From: Oscillospiraceae bacterium | GTDB lineage: Bacteria > Bacillota > Clostridia > Oscillospirales > Oscillospiraceae | DNA length: 5,164 nt | Reading direction: 5' to 3' | Assembly (NCBI GenBank): GCA_009786775.1 | Contig: WQRL01000168.1 | Coordinates: 1-5,164, forward strand | Shown here: positions 1 to 4,843 of the stretch, in pieces | How the letters are laid out: every line of letters begins with the position of its first letter | How positions within the stretch are numbered: the stretch's first letter is position 1 | Program-made: the position numbers and the translations under genes | The notes under the pieces: model-generated | Told to the model about the DNA's origin: nothing | Database searches by the model: none | Seen by the model: only the letters and a program-made list of their open reading frames with translations

Positions 1-2109
1 GATATGTTCGGCGGCGACTTTAAGCATTTTGTCATTGATGTGGCTGGTGAGACCCCGATGTACCCGCCTTTCGTTGACATTCAAGCAGACGGCTTTACAC
101 TCAACTGGTACCGCACACGCTCATTCCACAATGTTCTCGGCGGTAACAATGCCGGCGGCAACGCAGCCCTAGCCTCCAGCTCATACAGGCTGCTCGTAAA
201 CGGACTTCCTGTTTATGGTCTTGAAGACTTTGAACCGGGCACACAAGTTCCAATCGCTGCAAGGACATTCGACTTGAGAACACTAGGACTAGTGGGCGCA
301 CCGGGTGAAGTCTTTGAAATCAGCATGATGGCAATAGTAAACCCAGATCACGCTACCCATTGGTCTGATTCACCACCAAACCCATTCCCTGTGGTTCTTA
401 CGGCTCCGGATGCCGATAACCCCTATGAACTACTCGCTATGACTAGTGCTCACTTTGAGTTTGAGTTTACATCATCAGATGAAGTTACTGCATGGGAAAT
501 AGTAGATGGACTTATTCCGGAAGGAATGACATTCCTAAACGGAATCCTATCAGGAACACCTGCAACAATAGGTGAATACACACTCACAGTAAGAGCTACG
601 GGCGTTGCTGTTTCTACTGAGTTTACACTCACGCTCACAGTTGCGACTGTTCCAGAAATCCCGCAAAACCTAGTAGTCACACCGGGCGATGAAACTTTGA
701 CAATAAGCTGGCAAGCACCTGAAACTGATGGTGGAACCCCAGTACTCTACTACCAGCTATTCCTTAACGATGTGTGGTGGGCTACAATTCCAAGCGATAG
801 AACCTTTATATTCACCGGCCTTACAAATGGCGATGAGTATACTATAAGCCTCGTAGCCGTCAACGCAGCAGGACCTGGCCCGGCAGCATCAGTAACTGCC
901 ATACCAGATCCAGGACACACCGCTCCATCAGCACCGCAACTCTTACAAGCAACAGCCGGCGACGGCAGCATAGCTGTTACTTGGCAGGCACCTCTAACAG
1001 ACGGCGGTGAACCAGTCACATTGTATCAAATCTCCATTGATGGCATTACATGGCATGACCTTCCAAGCACCGTAACTTATTTCACATTCGATGGTTTGAC
1101 AAACGGCGTAGCTCACACTATTAGCGTCAGAGCCGTCAACGATATCGGAGCCGGACCTGTAGCAACGGTTGCAGCAACACCTGTTGCACCAGCACCCCCG
1201 CCAGTAAACACTGCGGAGCTTAGTGCACTTGTCCAATACACCGCAACCAGACAAGCTGCCAGATACACAGTTGCAACCTTTAACCCATTTAACGAAGCAA
1301 GAGCAGCAGCACAGGCTGTATTAGCAAATGCTGCCTCAACTCAAGCGCAAGTAGACGCAGCATATGCTGCACTACGCAGTGCCACAACCGCACTTGTGGT
1401 TAGGCCACCAGCTACAGGCGGCAACGGTGGCGGAGCAGCGCCTCCTCCTCCAGCACCCCCAACTCCACCACCCGCACCACCGGTAACCGAAATCGAAGAT
1501 GACGAAGTTCCTCTAGCATCAGCCTTCGCTCCGTTCATCGAAGGTTTCCCGGATGATACATTCCGTGGAGCAAACCGCATTAGCAGAGAAGAATTTGTAA
1601 CAATTCTGTTTAGGCTCCATAACCCCAGTGGCGTACCAAACGGCTGGACTCCCACACCGCAAACCTTTACAGATGTAGCTCCTGGCAGATGGTCATTTGA
1701 TGCAATCGAATGGGCAGTTGCTGAAGGAATCGTTGATGCCGGCGCAGACGGATTGTTCTTACCGCGCAACGAACTAACCCGCGGCGAACTGGCAAGGATG
1801 CTTGTAAGGGCTGAAGGCTGGACAGAGATAGCTGAAGACATTTTCAGCGACATCGAAGGCCACCTCAAAACCGACTACATCCTAAAAGCAGTCTATGAAG
1901 GAATCTTTGAAGGCTTCCCTGACGGCACATTCAGGCCTGACGTCACAGCCACCAGATTTGAAATGGTAGCCGCACTTGTACGTTACGTACTCGGTGCCCC
2001 TGTGACCGCTGAAAAAACCGCAGACATAGACTTCGCCTTGGTAGACGTACCGCGCACACACTGGGCATTTAGGTACGTCGCGCTAGCAACAGTAGGCTTC
2101 GAAGCATAA
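1..2109 (+). CDS. SLH-anchored modular surface protein (Ig-like, Fn3, FIVAR, SLH), 5' partial
   Basis: C-terminal part of a secreted cell-envelope protein. The reading frame is open to the window edge. The first Met (position 4) has no upstream ribosome site in view and no signal peptide follows, so the true start lies upstream. Residues below count from that Met. Residues 1-135 are beta-rich and resemble a divergent Fn3-like domain. Residues 136-214 match putative Ig/He_PIG modules (GILSGTPATIGEYTLTV). Residues 217-301 and 306-393 are tandem Fn3 domains with SWQAPETDGG / TWQAPLTDGG and GLTNG signatures. Residues 402-465 are FIVAR-like and helical. Residues 466-498 form a Gly then Pro-rich linker. 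Residues 503-701 are SLH repeats, with Arg-acid signatures at SREE, TRGE and TRFE. SLH domains bind pyruvylated secondary wall polymer, so the protein is probably displayed on the wall. No cysteine is present. The ligand of the Ig/Fn3 part is unknown. Domain calls are from pattern recognition only; the SLH call is very firm. Confidence 0.92.
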   Translation, partial: DMFGGDFKHFVIDVAGETPMYPPFVDIQADGFTLNWYRTRSFHNVLGGNNAGGNAALASSSYRLLVNGLPVYGLEDFEPGTQVPIAARTFDLRTLGLVGAPGEVFEISMMAIVNPDHATHWSDSPPNPFPVVLTAPDADNPYELLAMTSAHFEFEFTSSDEVTAWEIVDGLIPEGMTFLNGILSGTPATIGEYTLTVRATGVAVSTEFTLTLTVATVPEIPQNLVVTPGDETLTISWQAPETDGGTPVLYYQLFLNDVWWATIPSDRTFIFTGLTNGDEYTISLVAVNAAGPGPAASVTAIPDPGHTAPSAPQLLQATAGDGSIAVTWQAPLTDGGEPVTLYQISIDGITWHDLPSTVTYFTFDGLTNGVAHTISVRAVNDIGAGPVATVAATPVAPAPPPVNTAELSALVQYTATRQAARYTVATFNPFNEARAAAQAVLANAASTQAQVDAAYAALRSATTALVVRPPATGGNGGGAAPPPPAPPTPPPAPPVTEIEDDEVPLASAFAPFIEGFPDDTFRGANRISREEFVTILFRLHNPSGVPNGWTPTPQTFTDVAPGRWSFDAIEWAVAEGIVDAGADGLFLPRNELTRGELARMLVRAEGWTEIAEDIFSDIEGHLKTDYILKAVYEGIFEGFPDGTFRPDVTATRFEMVAALVRYVLGAPVTAEKTADIDFALVDVPRTHWAFRYVALATVGFEA
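652..1182 (+). repeat. Tandem fibronectin type III repeats within the surface protein
   Basis: Two consecutive modules of about 85-88 residues align along their length. Both start with a short Pro-rich lead, followed by W-Q-A-P and T-D-G-G, a central Y-Q strand, GLTNG, T-I-S-x-x-A-V-N and a G-P-x-A-x-V close. This is the normal strand order of Fn3 domains, and the similarity suggests internal duplication. Such domains usually act as spacers or binding modules in bacterial surface proteins. Confidence 0.85.
1441..1482 (+). repeat. Low-complexity proline-rich linker coding sequence
   Basis: Fourteen codons encode almost only Pro, with single Ala and Thr interruptions (PPPPPAPPTPPPAPP-type run). 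They follow directly after a Gly-rich stretch (GGNGGG). This is a flexible or extended hinge between the FIVAR-like module and the SLH anchor. The CCN-rich codons make the tract prone to slippage and length variation. Confidence 0.8.
1510..2106 (+). other. SLH domain region: half + two full + half repeats
   Basis: Encodes the wall anchor. The first repeat (residues about 503-545) begins directly at the EGFPDDTF segment, so it lacks the FxDVxxxxW first half. Two complete repeats follow: 555-605, starting FTDVAPGRWSFDAI, and 612-662, starting FSDIEGHLKTDYIL with EGFPDGTFRP. The protein ends with only a first half (residues 672-701, VDVPRTHWAF). The two halves together make one repeat equivalent, so the total is three, the usual functional number. 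This offset arrangement occurs in clostridial SLH proteins. Confidence 0.85.
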
Positions 2110-2126
2110 GCATAGTAACACAGTCA

Positions 2127-2142
2127 AGAAGGTACACCTTCT
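2127..2142 (+). other. Small hairpin after the surface-protein stop codon
   Basis: AGAAGG at 2127-2132 pairs with CCTTCT at 2137-2142 around a TACA tetraloop, 17 nt after the stop codon. No T-run follows, so alone it would not terminate transcription. It may stabilise the mRNA 3' end ahead of the strong terminator, or may be incidental. Confidence 0.4.
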
Positions 2143-2148
2143 GACATA

Positions 2149-2184
2149 ACCAGGGGCTGCCACACGGCAGCCCCTGGTGTTTTT
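2149..2184 (+). terminator. Rho-independent terminator of the surface-protein gene
   Basis: A perfect 13-bp GC-rich stem (ACCAGGGGCTGCC, 2149-2161, with its complement at 2166-2178) closes a 4-nt ACAC loop and is followed by G and then five T (2180-2184). It lies 40 nt after the stop codon and is a textbook intrinsic terminator. On the minus strand no T-run follows the same stem, so it is directional for the plus strand. Confidence 0.95.
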
Positions 2185-2188
2185 ATAT

Positions 2189-2230
2189 AAATAATGGAGC
2201 TTGCAACACTGAGTGCAATCTCCATTATTT
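2189..2230 (-). terminator. Long hairpin over the toxin stop codon, probable TA-cassette terminator
   Basis: An 11-bp perfect outer stem (AAATAATGGAG at 2189-2199 with CTCCATTATTT at 2220-2230) encloses, after a C/T mismatch, an inner 5-bp stem (TTGCA 2201-2205 with TGCAA 2214-2218) and an 8-nt loop. Read on the minus strand it begins in the last codons of the toxin gene, includes the TAA stop (2225-2227), and is followed by a short U/A-rich stretch. There is no clean T-run, so termination may be inefficient. On the plus strand it is also followed by an AT-rich stretch, so it could act in both directions as a back-up. Confidence 0.55.
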
Positions 2231-2536
2231 TAACTTATTGCGTTTTACTGCCATCTCATAAACCTCATCATCAGCTCTAGCTGCTATCACAATAATCTTC
2301 ATAGAGGTTTCCGTTTTAACAAGTTCGTACACTACACGAATCCCTAGCTTTAATAACTTGATTTTACATAAACCTGCAAGATTACCGCGAAGCGGAGTGC
2401 CATATCCACCCTCGCTCTTAGGGAGAGGGTTCTGCGCCACTTTGTAAATGGCGCTGAGCACCTGTTTTCGCACAGATCCATCCAGTGCAGCCCGATCTTT
2501 CTTTGCCTCCTCGGAGAACACAATCTCCCACATCAT
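2225..2536 (-). CDS. relE: RelE/ParE-superfamily toxin, RelE-type mRNA interferase
   Basis: A 103-residue protein of typical RelE length, predicted to cleave mRNA in the ribosomal A site when free of antitoxin. An ungapped alignment from the CKIKL segment to the C-terminus places K58, K60, R67, R87 and Y93 on E. coli RelE K52, K54, R61, R81 and Y87, all with the same +6 offset. All five catalytic residues are therefore kept, and an active RNase is expected. Other family marks are PLRGNLAG (48-55), GIRVVYEL (65-72) and EVYEMAVKR (91-99). The gene follows the antitoxin in the same transcript with an ATGA overlap (2533-2536). A second ATG directly follows the first, so the start could shift by one codon. 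A GGAG (2547-2550, minus strand) lies 10 nt upstream. The symbol names the family; the exact subfamily (RelE, YafQ or YoeB-like) is not proven. Confidence 0.9.
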   Translation of the reverse strand: MMWEIVFSEEAKKDRAALDGSVRKQVLSAIYKVAQNPLPKSEGGYGTPLRGNLAGLCKIKLLKLGIRVVYELVKTETSMKIIVIAARADDEVYEMAVKRNKLK

Positions 2537-2871
2537 ACAAAGTCAACTCCGTATTCCATCGGCACATCTTTCAAGTCGTCAAAAGTCAAACCGTCTTCTG
2601 TTAAAATTTCCTCAAAAGCAGTTGTTTCTCCTGTATCGTTCTTCAGCCGCTCTTCCGCCAGCACAAGCAAATACTGGTCGTCTAGCATATCCATCAGTTC
2701 TTGATACCGTTCCGGCGCTAGCATAACACAAGCAGGAGTATTGTTCTTAACAACAATCTTATAGCCGGACTCTCTAACCTCATCAAAAATTTTGCTTGCT
2801 TCGCCTCTGTTAAATCTTGTAATAGGAACTAAGGCATCTAAAACATTACTGGGATAAAAAATATTTGACAC
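2533..2871 (-). CDS. Phd/YefM-family antitoxin (RelB-like role)
   Basis: A 112-residue partner of the adjacent RelE toxin. Residues about 12-60 (ALVPITRFNRGEASKIFDE, then YKIVVKNNTPACVMLAPERY) match the Phd/YefM N-terminal DNA-binding and dimerisation fold. The second part, residues about 61-112, is acidic and helix-rich (DDQYLL, EERLKND, EEILTEDG), as expected for the tail that wraps the toxin. It starts with GTG at 2871, read as Met. A GGGTGA Shine-Dalgarno (2878-2883) lies 6 nt upstream and the next in-frame ATG is far inside the conserved domain, so GTG is the only sensible start. Antitoxin-first order with a 4-nt overlap supports translational coupling. These proteins usually repress their own promoter, together with the toxin. 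The family call is strong; the exact DNA site is not identified. Confidence 0.9.
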   Translation of the reverse strand: MSNIFYPSNVLDALVPITRFNRGEASKIFDEVRESGYKIVVKNNTPACVMLAPERYQELMDMLDDQYLLVLAEERLKNDTGETTAFEEILTEDGLTFDDLKDVPMEYGVDFV

Positions 2872-2883
2872 GATGATTCACCC

Positions 2884-2896
2884 ACTTTCTTAAAGT
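2884..2896 (-). promoter_or_regulatory. Small palindrome between antitoxin promoter and start
   Basis: ACTTT and AAAGT form a perfect 5-bp inverted repeat around a 3-nt centre. It lies downstream of the -10 box and just upstream of the antitoxin Shine-Dalgarno. The position would suit autorepression by the antitoxin-toxin complex, but the arms are short and AT-rich, so it may be chance. Confidence 0.25.
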
Positions 2897-2919
2897 ATCG
2901 CACCCCTCTGCCTAGCATC

Positions 2920-2948
2920 ATTATACACCGCACCAATAAATTCATCAA
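2920..2948 (-). promoter_or_regulatory. Sigma-A type promoter of the toxin-antitoxin cassette
   Basis: On the minus strand a TTGATG -35 box (2943-2948) and a perfect TATAAT -10 box (2920-2925) are separated by exactly 17 bp. The transcript would start near 2913 and give a leader of about 40 nt before the antitoxin GTG. It is the only well-matched promoter upstream of the cassette. Confidence 0.8.
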
Positions 2949-3007
2949 CCTTTTTGTCGTCATTTATTACAGAGTATTGTAGGGAGTATTTGCGCGTTCA
3001 CAGGCCA

Positions 3008-3155
3008 GCCGGACACTGGTGGGTGCTCTGGGGGAAAGTTGGGCGGCCGCAGTCCTGGAACACAAATTTTGCCTAGGATTTCAAGTTTCTGCCAGAGTGG
3101 ACGTGACTGACGGAGGCCGCCCAACTTTTCCACAGAGTACCCACCAGTGTCCGGC
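3008..3155. repeat. 148-bp element with 41-bp terminal inverted repeats (MITE-like or structured RNA)
   Basis: The left arm (3008-3048, beginning GCCGGACACTGGTGGGT) and the right arm (3115-3155, ending ACCCACCAGTGTCCGGC) are reverse complements at 38 of 41 positions. They enclose a 66-nt centre. If transcribed on the plus strand, two of the three differences become G-U pairs and one is G-A. On the minus strand they are A-C and C-T type mismatches. Within the centre CAGTC (3050-3054) can pair with GACTG (3105-3109). Alternatively CTGG (3055-3058) can pair with CCAG (3092-3095). No T-run follows on either strand, so it is not an intrinsic terminator. No transposase and no clear target duplication is visible. 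It is either a non-autonomous mobile repeat or a non-coding RNA-like structure. I do not recognise a named family. Confidence 0.85.
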
Positions 3156-3250
3156 GGATGGTTTCATATTTGTAGAAATCATAGCCACTCAGCTCTCCAC
3201 AGCAGTAGGCACTTAGGCGCACACACGCTGAAACCACTACGGCTGTAAGA

Positions 3251-3269
3251 GTTGCACTTTAAGCGCAAC
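3251..3269. promoter_or_regulatory. 19-bp palindromic operator candidate over the -35 box
   Basis: GTTGCACTTTAAGCGCAAC is a palindrome centred on T3260 with a single mismatched pair (A3256 against C3264). It fully covers the -35 hexamer (3252-3257) of the hydrolase-operon promoter and reaches 12 bp into the spacer. Half sites of the form TTGCrCTT are what a dimeric helix-turn-helix repressor would bind, and occupancy would block RNA polymerase. The regulator is not encoded in the window and cannot be named. Confidence 0.6.
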
Positions 3270-3280
3270 CATGATACAAT
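3252..3280 (+). promoter_or_regulatory. Sigma-A type promoter of the hydrolase-popT-ansA operon
   Basis: A TTGCAC -35 box (3252-3257) and a TACAAT -10 box (3275-3280) are separated by 17 bp. Initiation is expected near 3287, leaving a leader of about 77 nt before the ATG at 3364. It is the best promoter match on this strand in the intergenic region. Confidence 0.8.
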
Positions 3281-3295
3281 GACTGCGATGCGATA

Positions 3296-3334
3296 CGCGC
3301 CCATAGCACAAACATCAGGCGCGGCACTTACCGC
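3296..3334 (+). promoter_or_regulatory. Leader region with two mutually exclusive hairpins
   Basis: CGCGCC (3296-3301) can pair with GGCGCG (3318-3323) across a 16-nt loop. GCGG (3321-3324) can instead pair with CCGC (3331-3334) across a 6-nt loop. The two share bases 3321-3323, so they exclude each other. Neither includes the GGAGG ribosome site (3352-3356). No known riboswitch motif is recognised, so a regulatory role is only a possibility. Confidence 0.3.
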
Positions 3335-3363
3335 ACCGAAAACCCTTAAATGGAGGTAAAATT

Positions 3364-3903
3364 ATGCTTACAACAGAAAACACCCTTACTCTTGCAATTG
3401 ACTTTCAAGAGCGCATGATGCCATCAATAAATGACAGCGAAGAACTAACACGCAAAGCAGCAGTTTTCATCGAAGGCTGCCGCACACTCGGCCTGCCTGT
3501 TTTAACAACACAGCAATACACCAAAGGCCTCGGGGAAACCATCCCGGAAATAAAAAAAGCCTTAGGTGATTTTGAGCCCATAGAAAAAATAACCTTTAGC
3601 TGCTTCGGCTGTGAAGAGTTTGAAGACAAGCTCAAAAAGGCCGCAAGAACAAATATTTTTATAACAGGTGTAGAAACCCATATCTGCGTTCAGCAGACAG
3701 TCTTGCACCTGCTAGAGCGCAGCTACGGCGTCTATATACTAGCGGACTGCGTTGGCTCACGCTCTGAGCACGATAAACATATCTCCCTGCGCCGCATGGA
3801 GCAGGCCGGAGCCATCGTCACCACTGCGGAATCCGCCCTGTTTGAAATGATGGTCCGCGCCGACCACCCACACCGCAAAGCAATTTCAAATCTTGTAAAG
3901 TAG
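3364..3903 (+). CDS. Isochorismatase-fold cysteine hydrolase (ISOC1/YcaC-like)
   Basis: A 179-residue cytoplasmic hydrolase of normal length for the small isochorismatase-like family. The expected catalytic triad is visible: D13 in LAIDFQE, K75 in IEKITFSCF, and nucleophile C108 in TGVETHICVQQT, where the V-E bond is the usual cis peptide. TTQQY (48-52) and ILADCVGSR, followed by the H-D-K-H segment, also fit the family. These enzymes cleave C-N or C-O bonds through a thioester intermediate. The ISOC1/YcaC-type branch has no settled substrate, and there is no sign of the partner genes of siderophore isochorismatase or nicotinamidase. The ATG at 3364 is preceded by GGAGG (3352-3356) with a 7-nt gap, which fixes the start. 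It is the first gene of the operon, and popT follows after 12 nt. Family is certain; substrate is unknown. Confidence 0.93.
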   Translation: MLTTENTLTLAIDFQERMMPSINDSEELTRKAAVFIEGCRTLGLPVLTTQQYTKGLGETIPEIKKALGDFEPIEKITFSCFGCEEFEDKLKKAARTNIFITGVETHICVQQTVLHLLERSYGVYILADCVGSRSEHDKHISLRRMEQAGAIVTTAESALFEMMVRADHPHRKAISNLVK

Positions 3904-3915
3904 GTACCCGTTTTA

Positions 3916-4824
3916 ATGCTTAAACATTTGCGAAACTTCTTTAACGGTTCGGTTTATGGCATGACACTCGTAATCCCCGGAGTCAGCGCGACAATCCTCG
4001 CCATAATTCTGGGGTTTTACGATGAACTAATACACTCAATAAACCACGTCAGAAAAGACAAGAAGAGCCTGAGATATCTTATACTGTTCGTCCTCGGCGT
4101 AGCGGTTGGAGTCGTGCTGTTTAGCCGATTGATTTCATTTTTGCTCGAAACATTCTCCCTGCCAACCATGCTGTTTTTCGCGGGGCTTCTGGCCGGGATA
4201 ATCCCCCTCACCTTTTCATACGCAAAAGGCGGTGCCAAGCGGATAGCCCTTCGGGAAGTAGTTTTGGCAATAGTCGCCGCCGCAGGCCTGTATTTTCTCA
4301 CAGTGGGCTTCACAGGCCCTGAAATCGACCCCGCCAATGCAGACGGAGCCATGAGTTTCACGATTTTGGCATTTTTGTTTATTGCAGGCATCGTCACAGG
4401 TGCCACGCTTGTAGTACCCGGCCTCAGCGGAGCCTTTATTTTGCTGATTTTAGGCCTCTACCCCATAATAATCTCCACAGTTTCAGACATCGGGACATAC
4501 CTTACAAACCCTGCAAACACCGCCCTATTGGGTAACATCGTCACGGTTCTTGCCCCTTTTGGAATAGGCGGCCTAATCGGCGTCATTTTCATGGCAAAAT
4601 TAATGGAAAAACTATTAAAAAATTATCACAAACAAGTTTATGCCGTCATAATGGGCATGGTAGTAGCCTCCCTCGCTGCGCTATTCCAGAATCCCATAGT
4701 TTATCAAAGCGGCGTACAAGCCCCCGGCATCGCCATAGGCGCGGCTTTGTGCATCGCAGGCTTTATAGTTGCATTTTTGCTGGGGAAGAAGGCTAAACGA
4801 AATGAACACGCACGAGAGCAGTAG
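3916..4824 (+). CDS. popT: DUF368 family membrane protein, PopT-type polyprenyl-phosphate transporter
   Basis: A 302-residue integral membrane protein with about nine hydrophobic segments (roughly 12-40, 52-78, 83-101, 112-133, 147-165, 166-188, 203-226, 240-257 and 268-289) and a short basic C-terminus. The DUF368 signature appears twice: G15-MTLVIPGVSAT and G162-ATLVVPGLSGA. LFFAGLLAGIIPL (86-98) is likewise echoed by VIMGMVVASLAAL (244-256), so the protein is an internal duplication. DUF368 proteins of S. aureus and V. cholerae (PopT) return undecaprenyl phosphate across the membrane to recycle the carrier for peptidoglycan and other wall polymers. That role is inferred here by family. The ATG follows the hydrolase gene by 12 nt; AAAGTAGG (3897-3904), overlapping the previous stop, may serve as a weak ribosome site. 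The asparaginase gene follows at once. Confidence 0.93.
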   Translation: MLKHLRNFFNGSVYGMTLVIPGVSATILAIILGFYDELIHSINHVRKDKKSLRYLILFVLGVAVGVVLFSRLISFLLETFSLPTMLFFAGLLAGIIPLTFSYAKGGAKRIALREVVLAIVAAAGLYFLTVGFTGPEIDPANADGAMSFTILAFLFIAGIVTGATLVVPGLSGAFILLILGLYPIIISTVSDIGTYLTNPANTALLGNIVTVLAPFGIGGLIGVIFMAKLMEKLLKNYHKQVYAVIMGMVVASLAALFQNPIVYQSGVQAPGIAIGAALCIAGFIVAFLLGKKAKRNEHAREQ

Positions 4825-4837
4825 AGCTGCAAAGGTG
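4786..4837 (+). promoter_or_regulatory. Two competing ribosome binding sites for ansA
   Basis: AAGAAGG (4786-4792) lies 9 nt before an in-frame ATG at 4802. AAAGGTG (4831-4837) lies 6 nt before the ATG at 4844. Both are usable. The downstream pair is preferred because it gives a protein start about 14 residues before the TGGT active-site motif, close to known type I asparaginases. The upstream start would add 14 polar residues (MNTHESSRAAKVNT) and overlap popT by 23 nt. Confidence 0.55.
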
Positions 4838-4843
4838 AACACC

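Larger units (their letters stand above)
2872..3363. other. Divergent intergenic region without a credible gene
   Basis: This 492-bp stretch separates the minus-strand TA cassette from the plus-strand hydrolase operon. It holds the TA promoter on its left, the 148-bp inverted-repeat element in the middle, and the operon promoter, palindrome and leader on its right. Between 3156 and 3250 only a distant 8-bp inverted repeat is seen (TGGTTTCA 3159-3166 with TGAAACCA 3229-3236). A 65-codon plus-strand frame at 3019-3216 is not credible as a gene because it runs through both inverted-repeat arms. Confidence 0.8.

Noticed and set aside
652..1182. Repeated Fn3 DNA as a CRISPR array or mobile repeat
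   Set aside because: The repetition is at protein level in a continuous reading frame with divergent codons, which is normal domain duplication.
1341..1868. 175-codon minus-strand frame under the SLH region
   Set aside because: It is a shadow of the surface-protein gene; its Gly/Ala/Pro-rich part simply mirrors the proline linker codons.
2448..2726. 92-codon plus-strand frame across the toxin-antitoxin junction
   Set aside because: It is antisense to two well-supported genes and has no family resemblance.
3008..3155. Inverted-repeat element as a bidirectional intrinsic terminator
   Set aside because: The 66-nt centre is too long for a terminator loop and neither side is followed by a T-run.
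3019..3216. 65-codon plus-strand open frame in the intergenic region
   Set aside because: It runs through both arms of the inverted-repeat element, shows no recognisable protein motif and has no clear ribosome site, so it is explained by the element and not by coding.
3159..3236. TGGTTTCA / TGAAACCA inverted repeat outside the 148-bp element
   Set aside because: The arms are only 8 bp and 62 bp apart, which is expected by chance at this length; no matching sequence lies on the left flank of the element.
4017..4406. 129-codon minus-strand frame inside popT
   Set aside because: It is antisense to a clear DUF368 protein and has no recognisable motif.
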